64,000 nucleotides of DNA, taken from contig OZ024928.1 of the NCBI GenBank assembly GCA_964017235.1, positions 86,547,566 through 86,611,565 on the forward strand, written 5' to 3'. Below are positions 28,383 through 40,199 of this stretch, one piece after another (the stretch's first letter is position 1; each line of letters starts with the position of its first letter). Position numbers and translations under genes: made by a program. The notes beneath the pieces are model-generated. The model ran no database searches. It was not told the origin of the DNA and was given only the letters and a program-made list of their open reading frames with translations. Source of the stretch: Sabellastarte sp. h YS-2021. Its lineage: Eukaryota; Annelida; Polychaeta; Sabellida; Sabellidae.

Positions 28383-30710
28383 GAGTATTGCTTCGCAAGA
28401 GAAAAAGAAATTTTTTTTCCACAGTAAAAACAAAGCGTCCCAATGAGTATTTATGTTACTAAAAATACTAATGTGAGTGTGAATAAAAATTTATGCATGG
28501 CAAAAACAAAGCGTCCCAAATGAAAGATGGTGTTGGCTGCTTATAATAGAAAGAAGATCTTGCCTAGATACCCTGTCAATCTAAAATTATATCGGAAAAA
28601 AATTGGAAAATTTAAAATGGTTCAGGAGAAAAATCGACAATTCAAAATGACCACCATTTTTGAAAAGAGGAAAAATTTTTGAGAATTGAGCACAGTATCT
28701 TGCATATACACCCTGTGGGCCAAAAATTTCGCCGAAATCGCTCTATCTTGCACGGTTTAGGAGATACAAGCAATTTTGAGTTTTACCATTTTTGTCAAAA
28801 ATTACAAAATTCAAAATGGCCACCATTTTTGGAAAGAGGAAAAATTTTTGAAAATAGAGCATAGTATCTTGCATATATAACCTACGGGCCCAAAATTTTG
28901 CCAAAATCGCTCTATCTCGCACGGTTTAGGAGATACAAGCAATTTTAAGTTTTACCATTTTTGTCAAAAATTCAAAATGGCTGCCATTTTTGGAAAGAGG
29001 AAGAATTTTTGGAAATTGAGCAGAGTATCTTGCATATATACCCTCTGGGTCAAACATTTCGCTGAAATCGCTCTATCTCACACAGTTTAGGAGATACAAG
29101 CAATTTAAAGTTTTACCATTTTTTGTCAAAAATTCGAAAATTTAAAATGGCCGCCATATTTTGAAAGAGGAAAAATTTGTGAGAACTGAGCCGAGTATCT
29201 TGCATATATATACCCTGTGGGCCAAAAATTTCACCGAAATTGCTCTATCTCGCACGGTTCAGGAGATACAAGCAATTTTAAGTTTTACCATTTTTGTCAA
29301 AAATTACAAAATTCAAAATGGCCACCATTTTTAGAAACAGGAAGAATTTTTGAAAATTGAGCAGAGTATCTTGCATATATACCATGCGGGCCAAAAATTT
29401 CGCCGAAATTGCTCTATCTCGCACGGTTTAGGAGATAAAAGCGATTTAAAGTTGTACCATTTTTGTCAAAAATTCGAAAATTCAAAATGGCCGCCATTTT
29501 TGGAAAGAGGAAAAATTTGTGAGAACTGAGCCGAGTATCTTGCATATATACCCTGTGGGTCAAAAATTTCGCCGAAATCACTCTATCTCTCACGGTTTAG
29601 GAGATACAAGCGGTTTTAGGTTTTACCATTTTTGTCAAAAATTCAAAATGGCTGCCATTTTTTGGAAAGAGGAAAATTTTTTTCAAAACTGTGCAGAGTA
29701 TCTTGCTTAGATACCCTGTGGGTCAAAAATTTCGCTGAAATCGCTCTATCTCTCACGGTTTAGGAGATACAAGCAATTATAAGTTTTACCATTTTTGTCA
29801 AAAATTCGAAAATTCAAAATGGCCACCATTTTTGGAAAGAGGAAAAATTTTTGAGAATTGAGCACAGTAATGTTGCATATATACCCTGTGGGCCAAAAAT
29901 TTCGCCGAAATCGCTTTATCTCGCACGGTTTAGGTGATACAAGCAATTTTAAGTTTTACCATTTTTGTCAAAAATTCGAAAATTCAAAATGGCTGCCATT
30001 TTTGGATAGAGGAAACTTTTTTTTTGAAAAATGTGCAGAGTATCTTGCTTAGATACTCTGCGGGTCAAAAATTTTGCCAAAATAATTATTTGTGATGAAC
30101 ACTACATGAGTGCATTGTGTTCCCACAGAGTGCAGACCTTTAAATTTTTGCCATTTTTGCCAAAAATTACAAAATTCAAAATGGCCGCCATTTTTGGAGA
30201 GAGGAAATTTTTTTGGAATTGAGCAGAGTACTTAGCAGAGATATCCTGTGGGTCAAAAATTTCGTCGAAATCGCTCTATCTCGCACGGTTTAGAAGTTAT
30301 TAAGGGATTTGTATTTTCCTCGTTAATAAAAATTTTAATGCCTAATTAATTAGCCAAATTTTAATGGAAGTCTACCAAAATCTAATCATTTCCAGATCTT
30401 TATACCTTGCATCCATATATCAAATTTCAGGCGAATATTTTGAATGCGTCTTAAGTTATCATCCGGACAAGCAAAATCCTGTTTTTTGGTCATGTGACTT
30501 CTCTGATTGGTTGAAATGTCATGGCACCAAATTCAGAAACTTTTCCCAGGGCTACTAAATATATGTGCCAAGTTTGAAGAAATTCCATCCACTAGTAAAG
30601 ACGCTATAGGTAGGCAAACTTGCGGAGCCGGCGGATACGGCGGAGCCGACGGACCCTTCCGCGAGAATTCCTCCCATATGCAAACAAGCGTCCCGCGAGG
30701 GACGCTTAAT
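28383..30710 (+). mobile_element. F-type element: about 165 bp tandem units, hairpin end
   Basis: Head from ACTAGAGTATTGCTTCGC through two CAAAAACAAAGCGTCCC words (28425, 28503). About ten units follow, with CTCTATCTCGCACGG starting at 28741, 28911, 29071, 29242, 29412, 29581, 29743, 29913 and 30273 (period 160-171 bp). Each unit contains AAAATGGCCGCCATTTTTGG. The element ends in a GC-rich segment and the 9 bp hairpin at 30686-30707. Non-coding; frames up to 96 codons are repeat. Head words and end hairpin share GCGTCCC. Confidence 0.7.
30686..30707 (+). other. Terminal hairpin of F-type element
   Basis: Arm AAGCGTCCC, loop GCGA, perfect complementary arm GGGACGCTT, followed by AATAAAG. Same style as the hairpins at 739, 3653, 38763 and 44444. 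Confidence 0.65.
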
Positions 30711-31955
30711 AAAGTCCAAAGATATTGTATTATAAAATGGTTTTTATCAATTGGTGTGCCTCCTTTCACACTGTGCTGTGTGTTGCAAAGAATGTAGCAC
30801 ACTCGTTCAGTGGGACGGGAGTTTAAAATTTATAACATTGACAGAGTTGTCAAATACTTGGTTGAAATCTAGTACGATATGCTGCCTTGCACTAACGGTG
30901 TACTTGTCTGCCAATCTCATGAATATTCATGAACCAAACAAAGGAAATCTATTTTAAAACTGGGTGAGCTGTACATTGGCCGAGTTCTGTCTGAAAATGG
31001 GGAGAATACCCGGGAAAATGGTTCTAAAAGGTCAGGTATTAATGATGAAAACCATTGTGAGGTTCATGTGGCCATGTGCACATGAAAAAATCCCCATCCT
31101 CCCTCTGTGTTCACAATCCCCTTTATAGCTGTAACATTACTGTTATACCATGGGCATTTAATTTTACTTGATTATTCCCAATACAGGGAACATATTTTAG
31201 TATTCTGACACCAAAAAACAACTACAGATTTACAGATTTGACCTTTCAAGGTCATCTATGGTGTTTTAGTTGTTGTGTGCTTTCTTACAAGCTTACTTTA
31301 GTGTAAATACTTGGTGTAGTGGTTATAACATAGTAGTAAAGAGTTTGACTATTGTCAGTCTGATGTCTTTAACTTAAAATGCTTTATAGACAGCTGAAGG
31401 GATAGTAGATTGAATTCATGCTAACTATACAGCTAACTTTGTTAAAGTTACACCCAACTGAAAATAAGAATAACTCTCCTAATTTTAAGTTTTAATTAAA
31501 TTTCACCAAATTTGGAGGAATCCATCTGTATCCATGAAATATCTGCCCACCAAATTTGAGCTCAATTGATGTTATAGTTTTTGAGTTATAAGAGTGAAAA
31601 GGTGTACAGACAGAAGGACAGAACGATGGCATGAACTGATTACAATAACCCTCTCCTATCGTCCAGCGTTAATTAGGAATATGAAATTCAGTCATCCTTA
31701 CCAAATATATTTTGGTAATAAATGTAAATATAATTAACATTATACTTCCAAAGACATAATCTCTTAAATGACCTTAAAAACACTAATTATCAACTGTCAA
31801 CATTATCTCTTAAATGACCTTAACAATAATTGTCAATGGTCAACTCTTAACATGAAATGGGAATAAATGCAAACGTGTTAAACACTATGTTTCAAATCCC
31901 TTTCCAAGAGGTCTTTAATGTTTTCATTTTTACTGTGCAGTACCCTCAGAAATAT
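30711..31955. other. Low-repeat intergenic/3'-flanking DNA
   Basis: No sustained coding frame. 31440-31670 has CACCAAATTTGAGCTCAATT and GTTTTTGAGTTATAAGAG followed by AGACAGAAGGACAGA, a simple dispersed repeat resembling 40200-40600. ATTAAA (minus) near 31914 could be the polyadenylation signal of the exon at 31956-32233. Confidence 0.4.
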
Positions 31956-32233
31956 TTAAGTGGTATTTAAATTTGTTTGCAACTGGTCATTTTCTATTAA
32001 TTTCTGGAGTTCTTCTGCATTTATAGCAACACTTTCTGGGTGGATTTTCTGTTGTAATTGACTGAAAATTGTTTTTGTCTCTAAAGTAGCATTTTCACTT
32101 TGAAAATTATTTCCATCATCAGGCAAGCTTAGTCGATTATTGACGTCTTCTCGTACTGCTTCGAGAGACTTTAACATATCTTTTGATGTTAATTCTTTTC
32201 CAGATTTTCCTTTCAAACGGCCCAGCTTACACT
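31956..32233 (-). CDS. Probable terminal exon of a host gene, product unknown
   Basis: The minus strand has a pyrimidine-rich tract ending TGTTTCTTTTCAG followed by an open frame of about 92 codons to a stop at 31956: a convincing 3' splice site plus last exon. The peptide (SECKLGRLKGKSGKELTSKD, MLKSLEAVREDVNNRL, TKTIFSQLQQKIHPESVAI, NAEELQKLIENDQLQ) is hydrophilic and looks helical. I do not recognise a family. It is not related to any transposon protein here, and ATTAAA follows about 40 bp downstream. Upstream exons must lie at higher coordinates or beyond the window. A lone captured exon is the alternative. Confidence 0.5.
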
Positions 32234-32539
32234 CTGAAAAGAAACAAGTAAACACAAACAATATTTTAAAATGGCAAACATATTTGCAGGGAAATTAATT
32301 AGAACTGAAATGGTCATACACAGAGCTTTTTGAAAAATTAAATTAAAGGATTTAAAGGGCTTCTGTGGTTAGTAGATTTTACTGAGCGGCGATGTCAGGT
32401 GGGTGTACCCCCCCAAAAAAAACTATTTTTTTTATCATGTGAACTTGATAAAAGGTTAAAGGTTAAATTTAAGCATGTGGAATAATTTCCTCATGCCTAA
32501 GGCATGTAACTGCCAATTATGGTTAAAAAGCTTTCAATA

Positions 32540-32640
32540 ATAAAGGAAATATCCAAGGGAGACCATAATGTGGGGGTGATGGCAATGGCAGCGAGGAAAC
32601 TGAAGTAAAAACAAATAAACATCCTTTCAGGGATGCTTAA
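32540..32640 (+). repeat. GGGACGCTT-type element end (degenerate hairpin)
   Basis: Reverse complement of 2595-2690. CATCCTTTCAGGGATGCTTAAT is a decayed version of the hairpin at 30686-30707. Confidence 0.45.
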
Positions 32641-33767
32641 TTAGTAAAAGAGTTCCTAAATTGTTCAGTGTCAGCTTTGCTGAAATCCCAAACGGATTTG
32701 GTACAACATTTTGATTTCTTCACTTGAAAATGGAGTTTAACATAACCAGAACAATGATCATTATCTGCAAGTGGGGGTTCAACACTAGGGTCTTTAACAA
32801 AATCAGGAAAGTTGGTTAAGCAATGATCAATAATGCTGCTAGTGGTACTTATAATTCATGTGAATTGATAAATTAATGCACTTAAGTTGTTCACAATAGA
32901 AAAGTTGCTCAAATGCTGGCATTGTTGGGTACTGAAAACTGAATTAAAATCTCCAATTAACAGAATTTTTGATTTCCATCTCCAGTGATGCAGACACTGT
33001 CTAAACAGCTCTGAAGATAAATTTAAAATTTGTGTACATTTCTCTAATTTCTAGTCACATTGGCTCAATTTCATTACCTGCAAATATGACCTTTTTTGTA
33101 CAGCTATATTATCTGCGACCCAGCATAGCATACCGCCCCCTGAACTAACTCTATTACAAACAAATGGTCTTTGAAATCCATCAATAGCAAAGTCAACAAG
33201 ATTATCCAAATCATTTAACCAAGTTTCACTTAGCGTTATAATGTTATATTTAGGTGCGGTATGTCATTTAGTTTAGGTTTTAAGCTTCTAGGGCCGGTTT
33301 CACGAAGCCTCCTTTGAAAGGACTCCTTTAGTAATGGAAGGTCATTTTTATTCCTTTGGGAAGGCAAACTTAAGCTTCAGTTTCACAAAGCCTCCTTTAA
33401 TTCTCTTTACTAAAGGTCTTCCTTGAAACTTAAGGAGGGAGCAAATGTTCATTAAAATTATTAAACATTCCTTGAAGGACACTTCCTTAAATTTAAGGTA
33501 GGTCCTTAGATTCCTTGAAATTTAAGGGAGTTTTTAAGGTTTCTTTTAAGGAAGGAGGTTTTGTGAAACTGAGAATTTTAAAGGAGGGAGAAATTCAAGG
33601 AAATCCATGAATTTAAGGTGACCTTTATTTTAAGGAGGCTTCATGAAACCGGCCCCTGATATTAATGTGACAGATTGACAAATTATAAAATTCATCCTGA
33701 TCAGTACTTGGTTCAGGATTTGTTTCTATGTCACCAGCTAGTGCCAATAACTGAAATACAAGCAACC
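32641..33767 (-). pseudogene. LINE (CR1/jockey-type) 5' ORF2 remnant: APE endonuclease
   Basis: The minus strand reads LLALAGDIETNPEPS, NLSICHINIRG (33767-33658), then after the MITE ITLSETWLN, DGFQRP, SSGGGMLCWV, LLIGDFNSVFS, SIIDHCLTN and ADNDHCSGY. These are the APE-type motifs: N-terminal DIETNPGP leader, SETWL, GDFN and the SDH-type catalytic box (here DNDH). Several frameshifts and stops, and no RT downstream. The endonuclease would nick target DNA for LINE insertion; this copy is dead. Its left boundary is the upstream end of the composite element at 33768. Confidence 0.75.
33290..33657. mobile_element. MITE with about 28 bp terminal inverted repeats
   Basis: Starts AGGGCCGGTTTCACGAAG and ends CTTCATGAAACCGGCCCCT. 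Internal AAGGAGG/CCTCCTT repeats let it fold back on itself. 368 bp, no coding. It sits inside LINE codons (INIR | LKPKLND) with no obvious target duplication, so the insertion is younger than the LINE fragment. Confidence 0.75.
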
Positions 33768-35142
33768 AGTGCCCCTGAATGGGCTCTGTGTCAGCTGACT
33801 GTGTGTTTTGAGTTTCAGAGCAGAAGTGAAAAAGGAAAGGACACAAACATTGTGCCCTGCAAATGGTATTCAGAAGTAAAGTACCAAGTTAACTGCTGAG
33901 AAGTAAAAAGTATATGGGAAAACATTTTTAAAGAAAATACTGTAAATACAAGCCTTTTCGAGTTTCAATTGATTTACTCAACTGTGAAAATGTCAAAGTA
34001 GGTTTTGCTCAGATATGCAATGAGCTACAGGTCTGCCATTTTACTATGGTATAGCTGAATAAAAAGTAGGTGAATAACATATTCAAACAAAAAACTCTAA
34101 ATGCAATGGTTTTTCAAGTTATAACTGATTTACCCAACAGTGAGAACCTGAAAGTACCTTTTACTCAGCTATGCAATGACCTACAGGCCTGCAATTATAC
34201 TATGCTATAGCTGACCCAAAAGTAGGTGAATAACAGATTTAAAGAAAATACTGTAAGTGTAATAGTTTTCAAGTTACAACTGATTTACTCAACAGTGATA
34301 AGCTCAAAGTAGCTGTTACTCAGCTATGCAATGACCTACAGGCCTGCAATTTTACTATGGTATAGCTGACCCAAAAGTAGCTGAATAACAAATTCAAACA
34401 ACATACCGTAAATACAATAGTTTTAAGTTACAAATGATTTACTCAACTGTTATAACCTGAAAGTACCTTTTGCTCAGCTAAGCAATAAGTTACAGGTCTA
34501 CAATTTCACTATGTTATAGAAGACTGAAAAGTTGGTGAATAAAATATTTAAAGAAAATACTGTAAATGTGATAGTTTTCAAGGTACAACTAATTTACTCA
34601 ACAGAGAATAGCTGAAAGTAGCTATTGCTCAGCTATGCAATGGGCTACAGGTCTATAATTTCATTATTGTTATAGCTGACCCTTAAGTAGGTGAATAACC
34701 TATTTAAACAAAATTCTCTAAATGCAATAGTTTTTTCAAGTTAAAGCAGTTTACTCAACGGCGAGAACCTCAAAGTACCTTTTGCTCAGTTATGTAATGA
34801 GCTTCAGGCCTGCAAATTTCACTGTTATAGCTGACCGAAAAGTAGGTGAACAACATATTCAAACAAGAGGAGAGTGCCCGTGAACGGGCACTGTGTCAGC
34901 TGACTGAGTGTTTTTGATTTGTGAAGGTGAATAGAGGACAGAATAATTATCAGGAAAAGGGCTGTACAGAAATACAGTAAATGGTAACTGAACAGCAAGT
35001 TCGAAAGAAATTCCGAAGCTGACAGAAGAAAAGGATAAAAAAGTTGTGCCCTGTAAATGGTATTATGAAGGAAAATAACAAGGTAATTGTTTAAGTGTAA
35101 AAAATAGGTTAAAACATATTTAAAGAAATACTACAAATGCAA

Positions 35143-35897
35143 TATCCTCGTTCGACCTTGAAGAAGGGGTCCAAGGTCAAATCTAACCACACAAATACAT
35201 TCCCAGCCCATGATTTCCTATGGTTTACCATTCCAAACCTCTAGGACCAATTATAAATGAGTTATAAGCACTTTTAAGCTTGGCTGTCCTCATTTGACCT
35301 TGAAGGAGGGGTCCAAAGGTCAAATCTGACCATACCAAAAGATTCTGAGCCAATGATTTCCTATGGGATGGTTTACCATCCCAAATCTCTGTCACCAATA
35401 ATAAGCGAGTTGTAGGCACTTTCAATTTTCGCTATCCTCATTTGACCTTAAAGGAGGGTTCCAAGGTCAAATCGGACCATATCAACAGATTCACAGCCCA
35501 TGATTTCCTGTCTGTTTACCATCCCAAACCTCTGGGACCAATAATAAGCGAGTTATAAGCACTTTTAAGTTTGGCTATCCTTGTTTGACCTTGAAGGAGG
35601 GGTCATTGAAGGTTAAATCTGACCACACCAAAAGATTCCCACCCCATGATTTCCTACAGGTTGGTTTATCATCCCAAACCTCTAGGATCAATAATAAGGG
35701 AGATATAAGCACTTTTCATGACTGACAAAAACACCTGTGGCGGCCATCTTGTTTCTCAAAATCAGGCCAAAAATATTCCCAGACAACATTTTATGGTTAT
35801 TAATATATACTGCAAACTTAAGAAAGCTAGCTATAATATTTTTTTTCATCAGAGCAGTAATGGTGAAATCTCTCTCTACACACTGCGGCTATCCAGT
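35143..35897 (-). mobile_element. Reversed A-type element inside copy X
   Basis: About four reversed 147 bp units, then the head with AACAAGATGGCC (reversed near 35745) and 5' end TTGTATCCACTGG (reversed, ending 35897). The left junction GCAAT|ATCCTCG is the same in copy Y (40893), so the A element joined the composite before X and Y spread. Confidence 0.65.
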
Positions 35898-37190
35898 GGA
35901 TACAATGATTTACTCAACAGTGAGAACCTGAAAGTAGCTATTGCTCAGCTATGCCATGACATAGAGGTCTGCAATTTCACTATGTTATAGCTGACCAAAA
36001 ATTCTGTGAATAACATATTTAACAAATTACTCTAAATGTAATAGTTTTCAAGTTACAACTGATTTACTCAACAGTGAGAACCTCAAAGGAACTATTACTC
36101 AGCTATTCAATGAGCTACATGTCTGAAATTTTACTATGTTATAGCTAACCCAAAAGTAGGTGAACAACATATTTAAGCAAACTACTGTAAATGCAATAGT
36201 TTTCAAGCTACAACTGATTTACTCAATAGTGAGAACCTGAAAATAGCTATTGTTCCGCTATGCCATGAGCTATAGGTCTGTAATTTCACTATGTTATAGC
36301 TGACCCAAAAGTAGCTGAATAACATATTTGCACAAATTTCTGTAAATGCAATAGTTTTCCAATTATAACTGATTTACTCAACATTGAGAACTTCAAAGTA
36401 GCTATTACTCAGCCACAGGTCTGAAACTTCACTATGTTATAACTGACCCCAAAATAGGTGAATAACATATTGAAACAAAATACTAAATAGTTTTCAAGTT
36501 ATAAGTGATTTACTCAACAGTGATAACCTAAAAGTAGCTATTACTCAGCTATGCCATGAGCTACAGGTCTGAAATTTTACTATGTTATAGCTGACCCAAA
36601 AGTAGCTGAATAACATATTGATACAAAATTCTCTAAATGCAATAGTTTTCAAGTTATCAGTGATTTACTCAACAGTGATAACCTAAAAGTAGCTATTACT
36701 CAGCTATGCCATGAGCTACAGGTCTGAAATTTTACTATGTTATAGCTGACCCAAAAGTAGGTGAATAACATATTTATACGAAATTCTCTAAATGCAATAG
36801 TTTTCAAGTTATAAGCGATTTACTCAACAGTGATAACCTAAAAGTAGCTATTACTCAGCTATGCCATGAGCTACAGGTCTGAAATTTCACTATGTTATAG
36901 CTGGCCCAAAAGTAGCTGAATAACATATTTATACGAAATTCTCTAAATGCAATAGTTTTTAAGTTACAAGTGATTTTACTCATAATGGAGGTTACTGAAA
37001 AGCCCAAAAGTAGCTATTACTCACTTAGCTATTGAAACAGACACCCAACTTACTCACCATATTGTAGCTATGAAAAAAGTAGCTGAACAACATATTTTCA
37101 CAAAATGCTGTAAATGCAACACTTTTGAAGTTATAAGTGATTTAGTGCATGATTTCATGAATTTTAATGCATTAAAAATTATTAAAAAAA
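35898..37190 (+). repeat. C-type satellite array, 155 bp unit (copy X)
   Basis: About eight units of TGATTTACTCAACAGTGA, GTAGCTATTACTCAGCTATG, CTACAGGTCTGAAATTTTAC and AAAAGTAGCTGAATAACAT. Right-hand units are more alike than left-hand ones. Confidence 0.85.
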
Positions 37191-37898
37191 GCACTAAAAC
37201 CATTCGAAGATATCATAAGAAAGATAAAGAACAATGCAACAGATGAAAACTTATTTTCAGGGTTAGATTCAGGCTTAGAGGTACTAAACATGCAAATAGA
37301 CTCTGCGCGTAAAAGTAGACCGATATATGAAAAAATTAAAAAGCAGAAAATAGTTAGACCTTACCAAGAAGAAATCTGGGAAACAGTTTTCAATCAGCAT
37401 GACATTGACTTTCAAAAGGTATACCTATGCAAAATCAAATATATTCCTGATAGAAAACTGAGTGAGTTTAATTTTAAAGTTTTACATCTAATCTTGCCCT
37501 GTGGTCTAAATCTGAGGCGATGGGGACAGAAAAATGATGATATTTGTGAGATCTGTGGAGTAACTCACGACATTGTGCATATGTTGTTTTATTGTGAAAA
37601 AGCAAGAAAAATATGGAATTTAATAGGACAAATATTCAATGTACAAATGTCCTTGAAACATGTAGTATTAACAGACTCAGATAATGACATGAGTTTTCTC
37701 TTTTCACTGGTATCTTTTCTTATTTATAAAGAATGGCTGTTGTTTAGTGTAAATGAAACATGGAAAACCCATAACATAATTGCATTCCTAATCTGGGAAT
37801 TGAAGTTGAAATTAAAAATCTATAGAAAAATTGGTGATAATTGGCAAAATATCTGTCACTATATTGAACAGATTACTAGCAAGATTGATGCGTCTTAA
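37191..37898 (+). pseudogene. LINE ORF2 C-terminal fragment (zf-RVT region)
   Basis: Open from the truncation point (ALKPFEDIIRKI) to a stop at 37898. Contains FQKVYLCKIKYIPDRKLSEF, NFKVLHLILPCGLNLRRWG, and the zinc knuckle CEICGVTHDIVHMLFYC followed by KARKIWNL (C-x2-C-x7-H-x4-C), the standard tail of Tx1/L1 ORF2. Catalytic RT and endonuclease domains are missing, so it cannot act. The frame is intact in what remains, consistent with a fairly recent insertion. It differs clearly from the fragment at 10662/12299. Confidence 0.75.
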
Positions 37899-38381
37899 AC
37901 TCTGCTTACAAAGTGTTTATTCCAAAAAATGAAAGTGCTTAATTCCTTTGATATTTATGCACTAACTTTTTTTGTTAAATGAACAAAGATGTGAACTACC
38001 CTATGATGAACTGCCACTTTCCCTGCATGCCTTTGGTTTTAAACAAAGCTGCAGGTTCCTTGCACAGAACTGAACAAGACCTGCGATTTTCGTGTATAAT
38101 AAATGCTATTACCATTATAAAGAGTATTTATAGTAATGTAGTAACTGTAGTAGTGTACCTTTTCACCTGTTATTTTAAGTCAAATTAACGTCTGGTTGTA
38201 CACTTCATTCTACATACTCTGTGCAGTGTGATATGATTGATCTGTTTTGTATTGTTGCATTCTACAAACTCTGTACACTGTGAATTGATTTGTTCTGTAT
38301 TGTTTCTGCATTGCTAGAAAACACACCTGCCATCCTGTTTATATATGTGAAAAATATATATGAGTAGTGGCCTTCTGAGGG

Positions 38382-38410
<29 letters not shown>
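37191..38410 (+). mobile_element. 5'-truncated Tx1/L1-like LINE with poly(A) and target duplication
   Basis: Begins at GCACTAAAACC and ends in 29 A (38382-38410). TTATTAAAAAAA flanks it on both sides (37179-37190 and 38411-38422), a target duplication of at least 12 bp. The uninterrupted tail sequence at 44080-44120 shows the unfilled site. A 236-codon frame is open from the first base. Confidence 0.85.
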
Positions 38411-38412
<2 letters not shown>

Positions 38413-38762
38413 ATTAAAAAAATTTATTTAAAAAAAAGTAAGACAGATCCAGGTCTCATACTCACACAAGAGAATCTACCTCTGGCCTAGTACATATATG
38501 CAAGATATGAGAGAAATCCCTGCAATAGTCACTGAGAAAATTGTGATAAAAAGTTGAAATTTTCACACTTTTGGTGGGGGTACCCCCCTTGTAATGTCTC
38601 TAGCAAACAGACGAACAGACAGATTTGCATGCCTTGAACAATTTTTCATCCTCGATAGATAAGGTATCTTTTAAAAAAAACAGCATGTCTCTAGGCCTTG
38701 TAGTTTTGGAGAAGAAGTTGTTCACGCGGACGCGTACGCCCACGCCGCAGAGTGATGACATA

Positions 38763-38792
38763 ATGTCAGCTGACTGACAAGTCAGCTGACAT
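38763..38792 (+). other. Terminal hairpin of copy X
   Basis: Arm ATGTCAGCTGACT (38763-38775), loop GACA, perfect 13 bp complementary arm (38780-38792). Identical hairpins at 3653-3682 and 44444-44473; a half remains near 51602. Confidence 0.7.
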
Positions 38793-39600
38793 AACAAAAA
38801 ACTCCAAATGCAATGGTTTTCAAGTTATAACTGATTTACTCAACAGTGAGTACCTGAAAGTACCTTTTACTCAGCTATGCAATGACCTACAGGCCGGCAA
38901 TTATACTATGCTATAGCTGACCCAAAAGTAGGTGAATAACAGATTTAAAGAAAATACTGTAAGTGTAATAGTTTTCAAGTTACAACTGATTTACTCAAAA
39001 GTGAGAACCTTAAAGAAGCTATTGCTCAGCCATGTAATGAGTTACACGTTTCAATTATAATATGTTATAGCTGACCCCAAAGTAGACGAATAACATATTT
39101 AAACAAAACATTGTAAATGCAATAGTTTTCAAGTTCAAACTGATTTACTCATCAGTGAGAACCTCAAAGTAGCTATTACTCAGCTATGCACCGAGGTACG
39201 GGTCTACAATTTTACTATGTTATAGCTAACCCAAAACTAGCTGAATAACATATTTATACAAAATTCTCTTAATTCAATAGTTTTCAAGTTATAAGTGATT
39301 TAGTATATGATTTCAGGAATTTTAATGCATTCAAATTAATTTCAAAAATTGATTAAAAATTAATTAAGAAAAATCCAGGCCTGATACTCACACCAGGGAA
39401 TTTACTTATGGCCTAGTACATATATGCAAGACAAGAGAGAAATCCCTGCAATAGCCAATGAGAAAATTATGATAAAGTGTTGAAATGTTCACACTTTGGG
39501 TGGTGGTACCTCACTTCTTAATGGCTCTGGGGAACAGACGAATGAACACATCTGCATGCCTTGAACAATTTTCAATCCTCGATAGATAAGGTATCTTTTA

Positions 39601-40199
39601 AAAGCAGAGGAAATAGTCCTTACTACCCAGGGTATCCAAAATTTGCTTCAGTTTTAGTTACTCCTAACCCTTCTGCAATCTTCAGAGCATTTCCCACTAG
39701 AGCTAAAATTTATTAAATCTACAAGTCTACCTAATATGGGAAAAAGTGAAAGAAAACAACATACATTTGAAAGAACAGCATACACAACTGGACTTAATAA
39801 AGCTCATTGAAATGGAACCTTTCCATTTACCTTCATTTTCTTAGTTAACCAAGAAATATATAAGACTGCAGATTGGTTCATCCCTCCCCCACCCTTCTCC
39901 ACTTCAATTGGAACACTGAAGGGAGAAACACAAAGATAAATATAACACACACACACAGGCAATTCTTTTCTCTGTGACACACACACACACACACAATGTA
40001 TAGTTTTATATGCAGCTATTACATAATAAGAGGGTCAGAAATGCCCCAAAAGGCGGGTTGAACAGGCAGTAATAAGGTTAGCGACTGCTGTAATTAAATT
40101 TAGAAACAAGGAAAGAAATGTTAGGTCACCCAATTAAGGTAAATGTGTTAGATGTGCTAAAAAATGTAAACCTTGTAATCTAGGTTACGTAATTGTATC
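39601..40199. other. Intergenic with (AC)n microsatellites
   Basis: CA runs at 39946-39957 and 39977-39995. No supported gene; minus-strand frame 39804-39992 is partly CA repeat. Confidence 0.5.

Larger units (their letters stand above)
34866..38792 (+). mobile_element. Composite element copy X (nested), hairpins at both ends
   Basis: Start AGAGGAG and hairpin AGTGCCCGT-GA-ACGGGCACT (34873-34892), then GTGTCAGCTGACTG; about 250 bp unique; reversed A-type block (35143-35897); C array (35898-37130); conserved AT-rich tail interrupted by a LINE (37191-38410); end hairpin 38763-38792. Flanked by AACA on both sides (34862-34865 and 38793-38796), a possible 4 bp target duplication. Same architecture as copy Y at 40615. 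Encodes no transposition protein. Confidence 0.7.
33768..39600 (+). mobile_element. Outer composite element, split by the copy at 34866-38792
   Basis: Starts with a decayed hairpin AGTGCCCCTGAATGGGCTCT and GTGTCAGCTGACTG; C-type units run 33930-34865, stop in mid-unit at ATATTCAAACA, and resume at 38793 (AACAAAAAACTCC) on the far side of the inner copy. The conserved tail follows at 39310-39600 (GGCCTAGTACATATATGCAA, CCTCGATAGATAAGGTATC), but the end hairpin is lost. Confidence 0.65.

Noticed and set aside
37979-38188. 69-codon frame downstream of the LINE ORF
   Set aside because: Lies in the LINE 3' untranslated region; no motif, and not in frame with ORF2.
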